Source of the DNA: Spinacia oleracea
Lineage: Eukaryota; Streptophyta; Magnoliopsida; Caryophyllales; Amaranthaceae
Length of the DNA: 64,000 bases
Reading direction: 5' to 3'
NCBI RefSeq assembly: GCF_020520425.1
Contig: NC_079491.1
Span: 7,055,143 to 7,119,142, forward strand
Positions 36,179-46,826 of this stretch are shown piece after piece (positions within the stretch are counted from its first letter, which is position 1; the number at the start of each line of letters is the position of its first letter). Position numbers and translations under genes: made by a program. The notes under the pieces were generated by a model that was given only the letters and a program-made list of their open reading frames with translations, made no database searches and was not told the DNA's origin.

Positions 36179-36918
36179 TTTTACCCAGAAATCGATAGCA
36201 CTATAATAAACCCTAAAATTGCAAATTCACACAATTAACTTCTTTCTACTCGCGTACACTCTTATAAGAGTTATAACGTTATAACTACTTCACTGCCAAA
36301 GTGCCAATATATTTAAGGTGTAAAATCATCAAAATCTCAGAAATTCATCAATAATTTACTGGGTTTTTTCCCCCAATTAGGTCCATAATTAAATGCGAGA
36401 AATCCAAACAATGTTATAAGAAAATTAAAGCTTTCTACATAATCAATGTAAGATAACTGTTCAAGCTTCAATTCATGGGCAGGACAGCATGTAAAGCAAT
36501 TAAATTTAAGGGGAAATGAAGAGAGTGAATTAGAGGAGATAGATATAGAATTAGTAATGAAGAGAAATATGAACATTTACCAGATAAGTTGCACAGTACA
36601 AGAGTACAGAAATCGAGCACGATTGCGCCGCCGGCGGACTGAACTGCGACGAGTGGGAGAATGCTAATATTATCACAGGCCGATTTTTTTAACAGTTCCA
36701 CTTTTATATTGGTAGCGGTTTCGGAAATGAGAACGGTGTATTTTTTTTTTCTTGTTTTTTTTTATATTAAAGAGAACATCAGATCTTACTTAAATTAAGA
36801 TTAATCAAATACTCCTTAGGAAACTATCAAAGCATGAAACTAAAATATCAACAAAACGAAAAAAAATTACTAACAAAAAAAGATAAATATTATAAAATTT
36901 AGTTAATTCAATATTAAT
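36179..36918. promoter_or_regulatory. KAE1 5' leader and promoter region
   Basis: Read on the minus strand. A telo-box-like AAACCCTAAA is at 36208-36217 and a GC-rich patch at about 36625-36645 is a likely start-site region. CTG|GTAAATG near 36580 could be the donor of a leader intron. No TATA box stands out, as is usual for housekeeping genes. Telo boxes are frequent upstream of plant translation genes, which suits KAE1. Confidence 0.4.
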
Positions 36919-37046
36919 ATTTTTTTTGATGCGAATGGGCCACATGGACAACATAAATTACAAATGATGGTGGGGGATTCAATCTGAGACCTATTATACA
37001 CAGGTCCTCAATCTTAACCAATAGACCAACACCTCATTAGTAACTA
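36919..37046 (-). mobile_element. tRNA-derived SINE (family 2)
   Basis: On the minus strand it reads TTGGTCTATTGGTTAAGA (A box) and CAGATTGAATCCCCC (B-box region), with an A8 tail. Flanked by an 11-bp duplication TCAATAT(T/A)AAT with one mismatch (36908-36918 and 37047-37057). A sister copy is at 62035-62186. Confidence 0.75.
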
Positions 37047-37057
37047 TCAATATAAAT

Positions 37058-37384
37058 AAAGAAGAAAACTTAAATTAATGCTCTTTTTTAATAGTTTTCT
37101 AATTTTATAGAAATCTCGTGCAAGTTTTGTTTGTTCATTTAATCTCCTCAATTCCTCGTGTTCTTGCTTGCTGCAATTCCAGATCAACATTGTGAAATAG
37201 AGCACATCATTCGTTCATTTCTGATAGTTGGTTTTTTTTTTTTTTTTTTCTTCTTCTTCTTGATTATGCCATTTGTAGGGGAAGGGTTGTTGGGATATCA
37301 TTGTTGACTCATTTTTAAATATTTTAAATATTTATTCATGATTATGCATAATTTAATCATGTTTCACGATTATGTTGTATTTTT
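37058..37384. other. Intergenic
   Basis: AT-rich with a T16-17 run followed by CTT repeats near 37231-37262. No gene is seen. Confidence 0.4.
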
Positions 37385-37641
37385 CTGTTTAGAAATACTC
37401 GCAACGTTTGGACTTTGTACACTATTCACATATTCTACTTTGACTATTATTAGTGATTTATATGTAAGATAAAATATATATAGTCATGTGAGATCTTGTA
37501 GATTCATCTCAATATGTATTTTCAAATTATCAATTTTTTATAACTTTTTCTTAAAGAGAATTAAATATATTAATGATCAAAGTTGTGCATTGGGCATGCG
37601 TGAAATTAATAAACGCTGCGAGTAAAAATAAACGGAGAAAG
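37385..37641. mobile_element. Stowaway-like MITE (family B)
   Basis: Left end CTGTTTAGAAATACTCGCAACG and right end AACGGAGAAAG, with TA borders. The interior GATCAAAGTTGTGCATTGG and GACTTTGTACACTATTCAC matches copies at 54977-55235 and 55450-55970. Confidence 0.6.
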
Positions 37642-37779
37642 TATAATTTAATCATTCTAACAAAAAAAATCCAATGTGTCTTGATCACGATTCATTATAA
37701 TTCTAGATTATAATTTGTTTTGTATATATGTACCAATATTGTAGAACTTCAAGGGAAGTGTCAAGTGTGGACGCATTCA

Positions 37780-38090
37780 CGGCCCGTTTGGTAGCCGGTC
37801 ATAAATGGTGGCAATGGGAATGAATTTATATGAAATTGTAAGGAAAATCGATATCCATTCCCATGGTAATGCTAATCGAATCAAAATTATCTCTTTTTCT
37901 TTATAAATTTCCATTACCATTCATTACCATCTGGGGAGTGATATTAGGTGAGAATGCAAATTTATGAAGAAAAACACCAAGTTTGAGACAAAATTCCATT
38001 ACCATGGATATCATGATGTTAATTTCTTGCCAAATAACACTAGTATTTATTCACATTCCTACCGTTTATTACCGACTACCAAACGGACAG
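37780..38090. mobile_element. MITE with CCGTTTGGTAG termini
   Basis: Left end GGCCCGTTTGGTAGCCGGT and right end ACCGACTACCAAACGGAC are inverted repeats of about 28 bp with a few mismatches. TCA lies directly outside each end, so a 3-bp target duplication is possible. This kind of end is widespread in plant genomes, and the superfamily (PIF/Harbinger or hAT) is uncertain. Interior motifs ATTACCAT and CCATTCCCATGG repeat. Confidence 0.65.
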
Positions 38091-38393
38091 TCAAGGTAAA
38101 CGCAGTTAATTGATACAACTGGTGCTGGTGACTCCTTTGTCTAGGCAAGATGGTGGATGATCACTCTTCTTATTGAGGTAATTCTTATTCAGTTATTCTC
38201 CTTTCCATGTTAAAATCTAAAGTCTAGCTATGTGTGTTTGAGCACATTTATTTTTGTTTTATTCGTTTTATTAACATTAATTTTTAGGACGAATCAAGAT
38301 TGAGATAGGCATTATATTGACATTTGCTAATGAATGCGGAGCTATTACAACGTTCCACGAACAAGCGATAAAAAGTCAAAAAAAAAAAATATA

Positions 38394-38675
38394 CTCCCTC
38401 CGTATTTATTTAAGAAATACACTTGATCGGATATGGTATTAAGAAAAAGAATTGAATGATATAAAGTAATAAAATTAGTGGGATTGAGTAGATATTTTAA
38501 TAAGTAAAACGAGTGGGGATCATGTCATTTTAGGGGATGGGGAGTTGGGATGGGGTGTAGATAGATTATTTAATGAGATGGTGGGGTTGATAAGTTACTA
38601 AAAATGGCAATTGTATCTCTTAAATAAATACGATCAGAAAAGGCAATTGTATCCCTTAAATAAATACAGAGGGAG
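38394..38675. mobile_element. Stowaway MITE (family C), copy 1
   Basis: Ends CTCCCTCCGTATTTATTTAAG and its complement AAATACAGAGGGAG, with TA on both sides. About 282 bp. A second copy of the same family sits in intron 1 of SRO copy B (41111-41431). Confidence 0.85.
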
Positions 38676-39159
38676 TAACAGAGATAAGAATAATTCGTAA
38701 AATAAAATAAAAAAGAATAAAGGAAAATCAGTCGATCAAATTTATTCACAAGCGATAAAAACAAAAAAAAACAAAAAAAAAAAAACAAAACAAAATCACA
38801 ATCACAATCAAAACTTAATCACAACCAAATATACTCCTTATATAAATTTTTTGTTTTTTCAAGCACTTTATTATGCCACATTTTGATATTGTAGACAAAT
38901 AAATCATATCTTAGTTAAAAATTTAAACAAATACAATCAAATAAAACATACTCCGTAATAAAAATGCATCCCTCAATTATTTTAATATCTACTTTCTCTT
39001 TAGAGAAACATTGTTAACATATTTTTTCTACGGAACATAAATTTGCTTTTCCTATATGTACACATAAACACACATCGCGTGCATGTACGACTAGTATCTT
39101 CGTAAATTAGGTTATGGTGTGTTTGAAAACTTTAAATTCACTTACAATTCTAGAATTTA
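38676..39159. other. Intergenic AT-rich
   Basis: A-rich runs with AAACAAAA and CAATCA simple repeats near 38750-38810. No gene is seen. Confidence 0.4.
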
Positions 39160-39494
39160 GGCCCTGTTCTTTTCGACTTATTTTGACTTATTTCAGACAA
39201 AATAATTTCAGATAAGTTCAGTTAAGTTCAGTTAAGTTCAGATAAGTTCAGTTAAGTTCAAATAAGTTCAGTTAAATTCAGATAAGTTCAGTTAAATTCA
39301 GATAAGTTCAGATAATATAAGTTCAGCAAAAATAAGTTTTTCCAAGACATTTTCACACACAAATAAGTTTATTTCAGACAAAATAAGTTTTTTTCAGATA
39401 AAATAAGTTCAGATAAGTTCAGTTAAGTTTAGATAAGTTCAGATAAGTTCAGATAATATAAGTTTAGTCAAAATAAGTCTAATAGAACAGAGCC
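39160..39494. mobile_element. MITE with 10-bp internal repeats, copy 1
   Basis: Ends GGCCCTGTTCTTTTCGACTTATTTTGACTT and AAAATAAGTCTAATAGAACAGAGCC are inverted repeats. The interior is built from about 20 iterations of 10-mers such as TTCAGATAAG and TTCAGTTAAG. Flanks are TTA and TAA. Confidence 0.75.
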
Positions 39495-39588
39495 TAAGGC
39501 GTGAAGTGTCTGGATGCTGAAGGAACTCCCATCTGAAAGTGGATGAACTTCAAACACAAAACGGAGTACAAAATATCCTTATATTATA

Positions 39589-39871
39589 AGGATCTGTTCT
39601 GTTCAACTTATTTTGACTTACTTCAAACAAAATAAATTCAGATAAATTCAGTTAAGTTTAGATAAGTTCAGTTAAGTTCATATAAGTTTAGATAATATAA
39701 GTTCTGCAAAATTAAGTTTTTTCAGACATTTCCATACACACATAAGTTTATTTTCAGACAAAATAAGTTTATTTTCAGACAAAATAAGTTTTTTTCAAAT
39801 AAAATAAGTTTAGATAAGTTCCGTTAAGTTCAGATACTATAAGTTCAGTCATAATAAGTCCAATAGAACAT
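39589..39871. mobile_element. MITE with 10-bp internal repeats, copy 2
   Basis: More decayed relative of 39160-39494, with ends GATCTGTTCTGTTCAACTTATTTTG and AATAAGTCCAATAGAACA. It shows the same TTCAGATAAG/TTCAGTTAAG iteration. Confidence 0.7.
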
Positions 39872-40225
39872 AACATAACTCTTATAATATCATTAATTTT
39901 TTTTATAGTAAGTAACTTTTATATAATATGATTTGTAACCTTAATACAGTGATACTCCGTATATAATTTTATTTTTTAACTCTTAATAATAATAATACTT
40001 CCTCCGTTAATTAAATGTTTAGATGTTACATTAAATTCCAACCAGTAACCTTAAATAAGAAATTCAAATTTTCATATTCAGGCCCAATATATAGTGCACG
40101 CATTAATTTCATTTTCAGGCCCAACTAAGTTGTGAGTGTAAGTGCGTGCGTCACACGCAAGCCCCTATACAAACAAAAATGAAAAGAAAACATTATCCGA
40201 CCAAAAAGCACCAATCACGTTAGGT

Positions 40226-40236
40226 TACGTGGCCTC
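40226..40236 (+). promoter_or_regulatory. ABRE-like element of SRO copy B
   Basis: TACGTGGCCTC contains the ACGTGGC core recognised by bZIP factors of the ABF/AREB group. It lies about 100 bp upstream of the TATA box. The identical 11-mer is at 26654-26664 upstream of SRO copy A, although much further from that gene. Confidence 0.4.
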
Positions 40237-40329
40237 CCCGTATTCTTTTGAATTAATGGCAACTTTCCTAATACTAGTCAAGGTATACTTACCCTCCAAG
40301 TTTCCTAAATTAATACGAACTCTCTCCAA

Positions 40330-40337
40330 TATATAAA
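40330..40337 (+). promoter_or_regulatory. TATA box of SRO copy B
   Basis: TATATAAA lies 112-119 bp upstream of the ATG at 40449, giving a leader of about 80 nt. Confidence 0.6.
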
Positions 40338-40448
40338 CCTTTACATATGTCTTTAATTCTATTTTCTATTACACTAATTGTGTACTTACAATTTCAACTA
40401 ATTAATTATAGTTTCAATCTTTATTCGTCACAATACATATTTTCATCC

Positions 40449-40785
40449 ATGGAGTTTGCTAACAGCAATGGTGCCCCGTACCCGGAAGATAACGATGAAG
40501 AACAACAAGTTTACGATTCTTCGGATTGCGAAAGTTGCATTAGTAGTGATGATTCTAGTGAAGGAGATCAAGAAGGGTTATTATATAGTGATGATGGAGT
40601 ATTGATCAAGTTAAAGGAAAATACAACTATTTTTGATATTATAGGGTGTAAATTGTTGTTGAATATGGTGAAAAGTTGTACAACCCACATTAAGGCCATT
40701 CATAAGATGAATTGGTCATGTTCTCGAACAATGTTAGCAAGAGCTCGATGTTTTAATATTTTTCGTGGCGCGCTATTGGAGAATA

Positions 40786-40854
<69 letters not shown>

Positions 40855-43800
40855 GCAATAACAATAATAATTGTTGGGATGATAATTATGGTGGTGTTGA
40901 TGGTTGTGTGAAGTATGCTTGGTATTGTGATTCTAAGGAAGAGATTCAAAGGGTTGTTTACCATGGTTTTGGTCATCACCAACTTGGAAATCGAGATCGA
41001 ATTAGTCTTGCTCCCCTTAATTCTCTTGCTCGAAGGTAATTAATGCATAATTAATTAAACTCTTATTTGTTTTAGTTCCATCTTTGTTTATGCATACGCT
41101 ATTTGTTATACTTCATACGTATTTATTTAAAGGATATACTTGGTCGGATACGGTATTAAGAAAGAATTGAATGAAATAAAGGAATAAACAAGTGGGGTTG
41201 TAAACTTGTGATAGATATTTTAATAAATAAAACGAGTAGGGACCATGTCATTTTAGAGGGGTGGGGGTGGGGTGTAGTTATGAAATTATTTGTTTAATAG
41301 GGTGGTGGGACATAAAATATATTAGATAGACTATTTAATTAGAGAGTGGGGTTGATAAGCTACTAAAAATCGCAAGTGTATCACCTATTGTCGGAAAAGA
41401 CAAGTGTATTCTTAAATAAATACGGAGGGAGTAGTGATTTGTAATTAGTATGGATCAATCGGGTTGGGGCGGTGCTGATGTGGATGATTCGATGATGGTA
41501 GCTTCATACTCGTATCCGCCTAAAAATCTCTTCCCCATTCCCGCTCCACCACCAATGACTGCTACGATATCTACGTATATCTCCGCTCCAACTGATACAA
41601 ACTAAAATCCATATCCGCTCAACCACCAATATGGGTATTTATATATTTCTCATGCCCACGCCAATATCCGTTAATACTAATACCAATTTATGACATAATA
41701 AATTCCCAAATGACCACCTAGTTTTTATAGAAAAAACAACGAAAGTTGAGAGTTAATATCTTGAAATTTGTTATTAAAGATACAAACTTTTGTTGTACTC
41801 CCAAACAAAAGTTTGTATCTTTAATAACAAATTCTTTTATGCAGTACTAGTACCTTTGTTCTCGGAAGTTTTGATAATTTGAAATATGTATGTGTCCAAA
41901 ATATAAAACTACCGTAAATTTTCACTATTATATACGTCAAAATATTATCCGTGAGGTCTTGTTATGTTTGTTTTGATATATATTTTTAAAATATTATATT
42001 TTTATAAATTTTTCATATACATAATTGAATATATTAGTGTTAAATATTGATTTGGAGTCCGTCTAAATAATAAGTATAAATAATTTTTTTTAAGAACAAG
42101 GATAGTATATGTTTAGTGATTGTATACAATGTTTTTTTAGCTAGCATGATTCTGGCACTATTTTTCGTGGTTTTAAATCGTGGTTGAACTAGGAATTGTT
42201 TTTCATGCATTTAATTCCTAATTTGTTTAGGATTTGCTTGTTCCCTCTATCTCTATTTTTTTCTTCCTTGTTTGACTATTTTGTGTTTCATAACAAAATC
42301 TCAAACAAGAAGAACAAAAAGAGACAGAGGGACCGGAGCAAATGCTAAACAAAATTATATTTTGTGTTATGCAGTGTGCGAAACTGTGTTGTTGATGAAG
42401 AAGGGCTTAGATATGTTTTACTTTGCCGAGTTATTGTAGAGAATGGAGAGATCTTCAAGGATATTCTTAGTTCCAATGGCGATGACGATGATGATGTTAT
42501 TTCTCCAAATGAGTATGTTGTTTGGAGTACGAAGATGAATACACATATTTTGCCAGAATATGTTGTTACTTTCAAAACTATTCCATCCTTGGAGGCCAAG
42601 GGTAAGTAATTCACCAACTCTTTTCTTCTTTTATTATTGTTATTGTTTTAGTCCGTTTCTTAAAGATTGTCTGATTTTATCATATAGTAGTAATAGTTCC
42701 TTACCATTTACCCACTTGCATACACTTATAAAGTTAAAAAAAAAAAAAAACAAAACAATGTTACCCTCATATTTTTGCAAAATTTTGGGTCAAGCCTTAA
42801 TAAATCACATTTTTTCTATGGTCCAAACAAATAGGGTCGGAGGGAGAATATACTATGTAGAATATCTATTACTTTCTACCAAAACAGACACCATGAATTA
42901 CACATGTCATTTCTTGGTGGAAAATTTCCCTCCAAAACTTTTTCTTATTTGTTTATTTATTTTAATATTTTTTATGGAAAAGATTCAGTATATGTGACTA
43001 AAATTTGATGATTCCATATTTATTTGATCTTTTAATATAAATTTTCAGCTGTAATTTTATTTCTCAAAAATAATATTTGTAAAATAATAAAATAAATCCT
43101 AACTTTATTAATCTTTTGAAAATTTGTCAAGATCTTTTGTACTCCAACTACTTTATTTTTGAATTACAATTCTTTTATTACTCAAATATTTTTATAAAAA
43201 TGGTCAAATAAAATTTTAGCATATCCGTGAGTTCACGAGATCTAGTCTAGTTTTACTTGTTGAATTAAAGAATTTGCATCTGAAATCTATGACAAAATCA
43301 CGGGTTTCTCAATGTTCATTAAATGCTCATTAGAGTGCTTTCTATTCACCTGATTTTACTTATTTTTCCATACATTATCTTATATGAACTTATTAGATTT
43401 ATCGAAACTTACTTTATTTATAACTTGTACTTGAATTTCCTTATTTTTCTGAACTTATTTTATCTTATCTGAATTTTTTCTGAAATATGTAGATATAAGG
43501 TAAACAAAACTGGCCTTAGTATTCTAATTTTAATTTCTTATATATATAAGTTCTCCCTGCGTAGCTTTTTGTTCTTTACGTATTCCTTTTGGTGTTCCAT
43601 TTTAATATTTATGTTTGAAACATTTTCTTTTATATTTTAACATAAATGCCCCTAATATTATGTCAAAAAGTGTGTCAAGTGATTATTATAATCAATTAAA
43701 TTCATTGAAACATTTAATTAACCTCTCACACGAGTCACACTTTCCCATTGCGACATTAAATCTCTTTACTTTCCAAAGTTAAAACATTACTCTGTATAAA

Positions 43801-45723
43801 TAAATGTACTTTCCATTGTTTATATATAAAATAAAAAGGAATCCATATTAATTAATCGTTAGATCGTGTACATGATACCAAACGTAAAGATTAAAAAGGG
43901 GCAGAGGAAGTAGTTGTTACTCATAATTATGTACTCCCTCTGTCCAAAAATATTCTTTACGTTTGTTATTTTACACCCGATTTAACGACTAATTAAAGTG
44001 CATTGAGATTCCTCTATTTTTTTTATTTAAACTAGGCAAATTACGTTTATTTATAATGTTTTCACTTTTATAAAAAATCTGACATTGGAAAAATGAAAAA
44101 GATTCTATGCCCCAATGGAAAAGCGTGAGAGATTAAATATCCAAAAGAATTTAATTGATTAAAATAATCCTTGACTCATTTTGATATAATATTAAAGCAT
44201 TTATGTGATATTATCAAATGAAATGTAAAAAACATTTTGAGACACCCGAAATGAAATACGTAAAGAATATTTTGGGACGAATGGAGTATTTGGATACCAT
44301 ACAAAATATAGAGGATATTTAGGGTTTTCTCGAAATTGTACATTGTACTTATATTATATACTTCGTCGGCAAATCTTGATTTTAGGGTTTTCGGATAAGA
44401 AAACCTAAATTAAACCTAGGGCTATGATTCCATGTTTTTTTTTGTTGGTTTTAGCACCTGGTTCACCCTTAGGGCTAATTCGGATTCCGGGAGAGTTCTG
44501 ACTGGATAGGTTCCAGTCACCTTCTAATTGTTGTTGCGGGGGCTCTGATTTCATGTGAATGTAATGATTCTACTTATTTAGACGGGTGTCTGGCGTCACA
44601 TACATAAAACTCCTTTTGTTCTTGATTACTCGCAATGCCTCTTTATGTCATTTTTAAATACTCCACTAATTCATATGGTGAATATATGTTTTAGGAACTC
44701 CGAAGGTTGGACACACATTGAAGAAACCTACAACCAATTATTTGCTGCGTATTACAACTTTAATTTCAGTATTGTCCCACTTTTTATCTCCAGATAAAAT
44801 GAATTTGATCAAGGAACATTACATGATTTTTAAGGTGAATATTGTCTTCAATTCCTTGCTCAATAACTATGTGGTCATGTGATTGAAGTGTTTATTCTAA
44901 TTACATGTTACTAAAAATTTGCAGGAAAAGAAAATATCACGTCGAGAATTTATGGAGAAACTCAAACAAAACGCCGGAGTTCATTTATTGGCCAAAATCA
45001 TTAAACATTTTGAAGATAAGGTAGTTTAATTTCCTCCTCTTTAGAACATACAAGTTACGTAAATAGACATCACAAATTCTTATTTACATGGGGTGTACGA
45101 TAAATATGGTATACCGAATTTAAAGTTAAGGTAAAATAATTAAAAGTTACTCTTATATACGTAAAAGTTATCCATTTTTTACTGATAACTTTTTTTTTAA
45201 ATAAAAAAATTTCTTCAAAATTACTAATAATGTATAAAATTTATCATTTAGCCCTTTACAATGTATACCTATCAACTATTTTTTAATAATATAAAAGTTA
45301 GAAAAAATTGGGTAAAGTTTATAGAAAATTGGATAAAAGTTATGTGGTGTACATTAAATTTATTGTACACCTTGTGCATGCAAGACCTTCTGAATATACA
45401 TTAAATTTGTAGTGTCATGTGTCCCTCCTCAAAAACAAACTTCCCATCTATTTTATGTCTCTTCCTTCTCCAATTTCATGACTTTTCACGACAAAAAAAT
45501 AATTCATGCCCCTTCAGCTTCAATAAATTTCATTTTCCTTTAGCTTTTAATTTCAAGTAATATATCAACTCATATTACAGTTTTCTTAGTGAAACACGAA
45601 ATAAAATAAATTTACTCTAAATATTAAGCTTCATAAAGAGTTAAAGCTGATAAACATGTTGATTTTGTTTTGCAGCATGGAATGAAAAAGTCAATTGGTT
45701 TCTGTTCACGAAATGATATGTGA
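40449..45723 (+). CDS. SRO protein (inactive PARP-like plus RST domain), copy B
   Basis: Five exons: 40449-41035, 42375-42601, 44695-44834, 44925-45020 and 45676-45723, 365 residues. Intron phases (2, 1, 0, 0) are the same as in copy A. The acidic N-terminus (about 1-50) precedes a PARP-like domain (about 60-260: VKYAWYCDSKEEIQRVVYHGFGHH, broken by the tract described below on its N side, then RYVLLCRV and NTHILPEYVVTF). An RST domain follows (about 275-350: LLRITTLISVLSHFLSPDKM). Between the two halves of the PARP-like region is a run of about 21 asparagines (115-135), encoded by AAT repeats. Compared with copy A the FDSGVD segment is missing and the region before the tract is strongly diverged. 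An in-frame upstream ATG at 40347 would fall at the expected transcription start, so 40449 is preferred. Role as in copy A, inferred from family: nuclear scaffold for transcription factors under stress. Confidence 0.9.
40791..40853 (+). repeat. (AAT)21 microsatellite in SRO copy B exon 1
   Basis: 63 nt of uninterrupted AAT in frame, coding for poly-Asn. Flanked by a further 7-8 Asn codons and two Ser codons that look like older interrupted repeats. Confidence 0.95.
41111..41431. mobile_element. Stowaway MITE (family C), copy 2, in SRO copy B intron 1
   Basis: Same family as 38394-38675 (shared ACTTGGTCGGATACGGTATTAAGAA-like and ACGAGTAGGGACCATGTCATTTTAG-like phrases). TA borders. The left terminus is decayed (CTTCATACG), while the right is intact (CGGAGGGAG). 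Confidence 0.8.
41763..41834. repeat. Near-perfect 31-bp inverted repeat in SRO copy B intron 1
   Basis: Arms 41763-41794 and 41804-41834 are complementary apart from one extra base, around a 9-bp spacer GTACTCCCA. The arm word TTGTATCTTTAAT also occurs just inside the ends of the CACTA MITE at 58091-58361. Confidence 0.9.
43553..43910. mobile_element. Stowaway-like MITE (family D) in SRO copy B intron 2, copy 1
   Basis: Left end CTCCCTGCGTAGCTTTTTGTTCTTTACG and right end AAACGTAAAGATTAAAAAGGGGCAGAGGAAG, with TA at the right border. Shares internal phrases with the element at 43934-44286 in opposite orientation. Confidence 0.6.
43934..44286. mobile_element. Stowaway-like MITE (family D) in SRO copy B intron 2, copy 2
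   Basis: Left end CTCCCTCTGTCCAAAAATATTC and right end GAATATTTTGGGACGAATGGAG are inverted repeats with few mismatches, bordered by TA. Intron 2 (2.1 kb) also has a degenerate CGGAGGGAG-ended remnant at about 42649-42847. Confidence 0.75.
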
Positions 45724-46544
45724 TGGATTCTAAGATCGGCGACAAGAGGAATGATAGAAATTTGAGGACGCAAGCGGAAATTTTGATGGACCCGAATAAT
45801 ATAACAAAATTGTATTTTTGTCATTGATCACATCAATAAGAATTTTACAACAATATTTACGAGAGCTCATGTCTCTCACTTATCGCTCTCTTGATTGGCT
45901 CACCCTCTCAACTTATGCATACAACATATTTATACGGGTGTATCCTCCTTTCTAGAATTTTCTACACTAGTCTTTTAGCTAAAGCACGAGCAACTTTGAT
46001 CCCATCTCGCTTTAGATCAACCATTAATAAACTATATATTTAAACAAGACACCTAAACTGCACAACATCATCGATCAACTGAAAAATACAATTGCGTTTT
46101 CAAGAGTCACTATCCTAATTACTTACTTCGTATATTTTTAACAATGAACATTGAAACCCATAATCAACTTTGTTCCCATCTCACTTAAGCGCATTCAAAA
46201 ATGAAAATCATTCTTTTCTCGAAATAAATAAATTACTCATAGACTCGTAGTCAATAAATTGAAAAATTACATTTTTTTTTGGTGGTTATCCATCCCAAGA
46301 AAGATTTTAATACAAACATAGTACCTAAAATGCCAAACCAAATTGATTAATGAAAATCTTTAACTAGTGAACGCAAAGTGATCTTGTATTGGGCCTTGGG
46401 GTAATTTTTTTTTGGGCTTTGACCCCATGTATTAAGGAAAAGGACTTTGATCCATTTTGTTCCTTTATTACGATGAAGAGAGTTTTTGTTCATATCTTTT
46501 TTTTATTACGGGGTAATTGTATTTTCATTGAGTATTAGGTACTA
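45724..46544. other. 3' flank of SRO copy B
   Basis: Probable 3' UTR, then AT-rich intergenic DNA. No gene is seen. Confidence 0.45.
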
Positions 46545-46826
46545 TATCCATTTCAAAATCATTTTTACACTTTTACTTTTAGTCCGTTTCATAATATTAT
46601 TTACATTGTGTGCTTTATTTTATTTCTGGACATGATAATTTACTATACTACTTTTCACTCACTTTCTTTTACTTTATTCATTTTTTTTTATACTCACCCA
46701 CTTTTTTACACATATACCTTACTTTATCCATATTTTATTGTATCCACCTATTTTTAACACACTTTTCCTAGTTTATCTTAATATTTGTGCAAACGGTAAC
46801 GTAAAGATTATTTTGAAACAGAGCTA
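46545..46826. mobile_element. Stowaway-like MITE (family A), inverted copy
   Basis: Reverse orientation of 24643-24941 (TCTGGACATGATAATTTACTA, ATATTTGTGCAAACGGTAACGTAAAGATTATTTTG). Ends are decayed. Confidence 0.65.

Noticed and set aside
36337-36701. Two minus-strand frames upstream of KAE1
   Set aside because: They are in the leader and promoter region, have no known domain, and overlap a likely 5' UTR intron.
40347-40448. Upstream in-frame ATG that would extend SRO copy B by 34 residues
   Set aside because: It lies about where transcription should begin after the TATA box, and the added hydrophobic residues are unlike SRO N-termini.
42560-42997. 145-codon frame in intron 2 of SRO copy B
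   Set aside because: It begins inside exon 2 in another frame and runs through low-complexity intron sequence. The splice sites around it are good.
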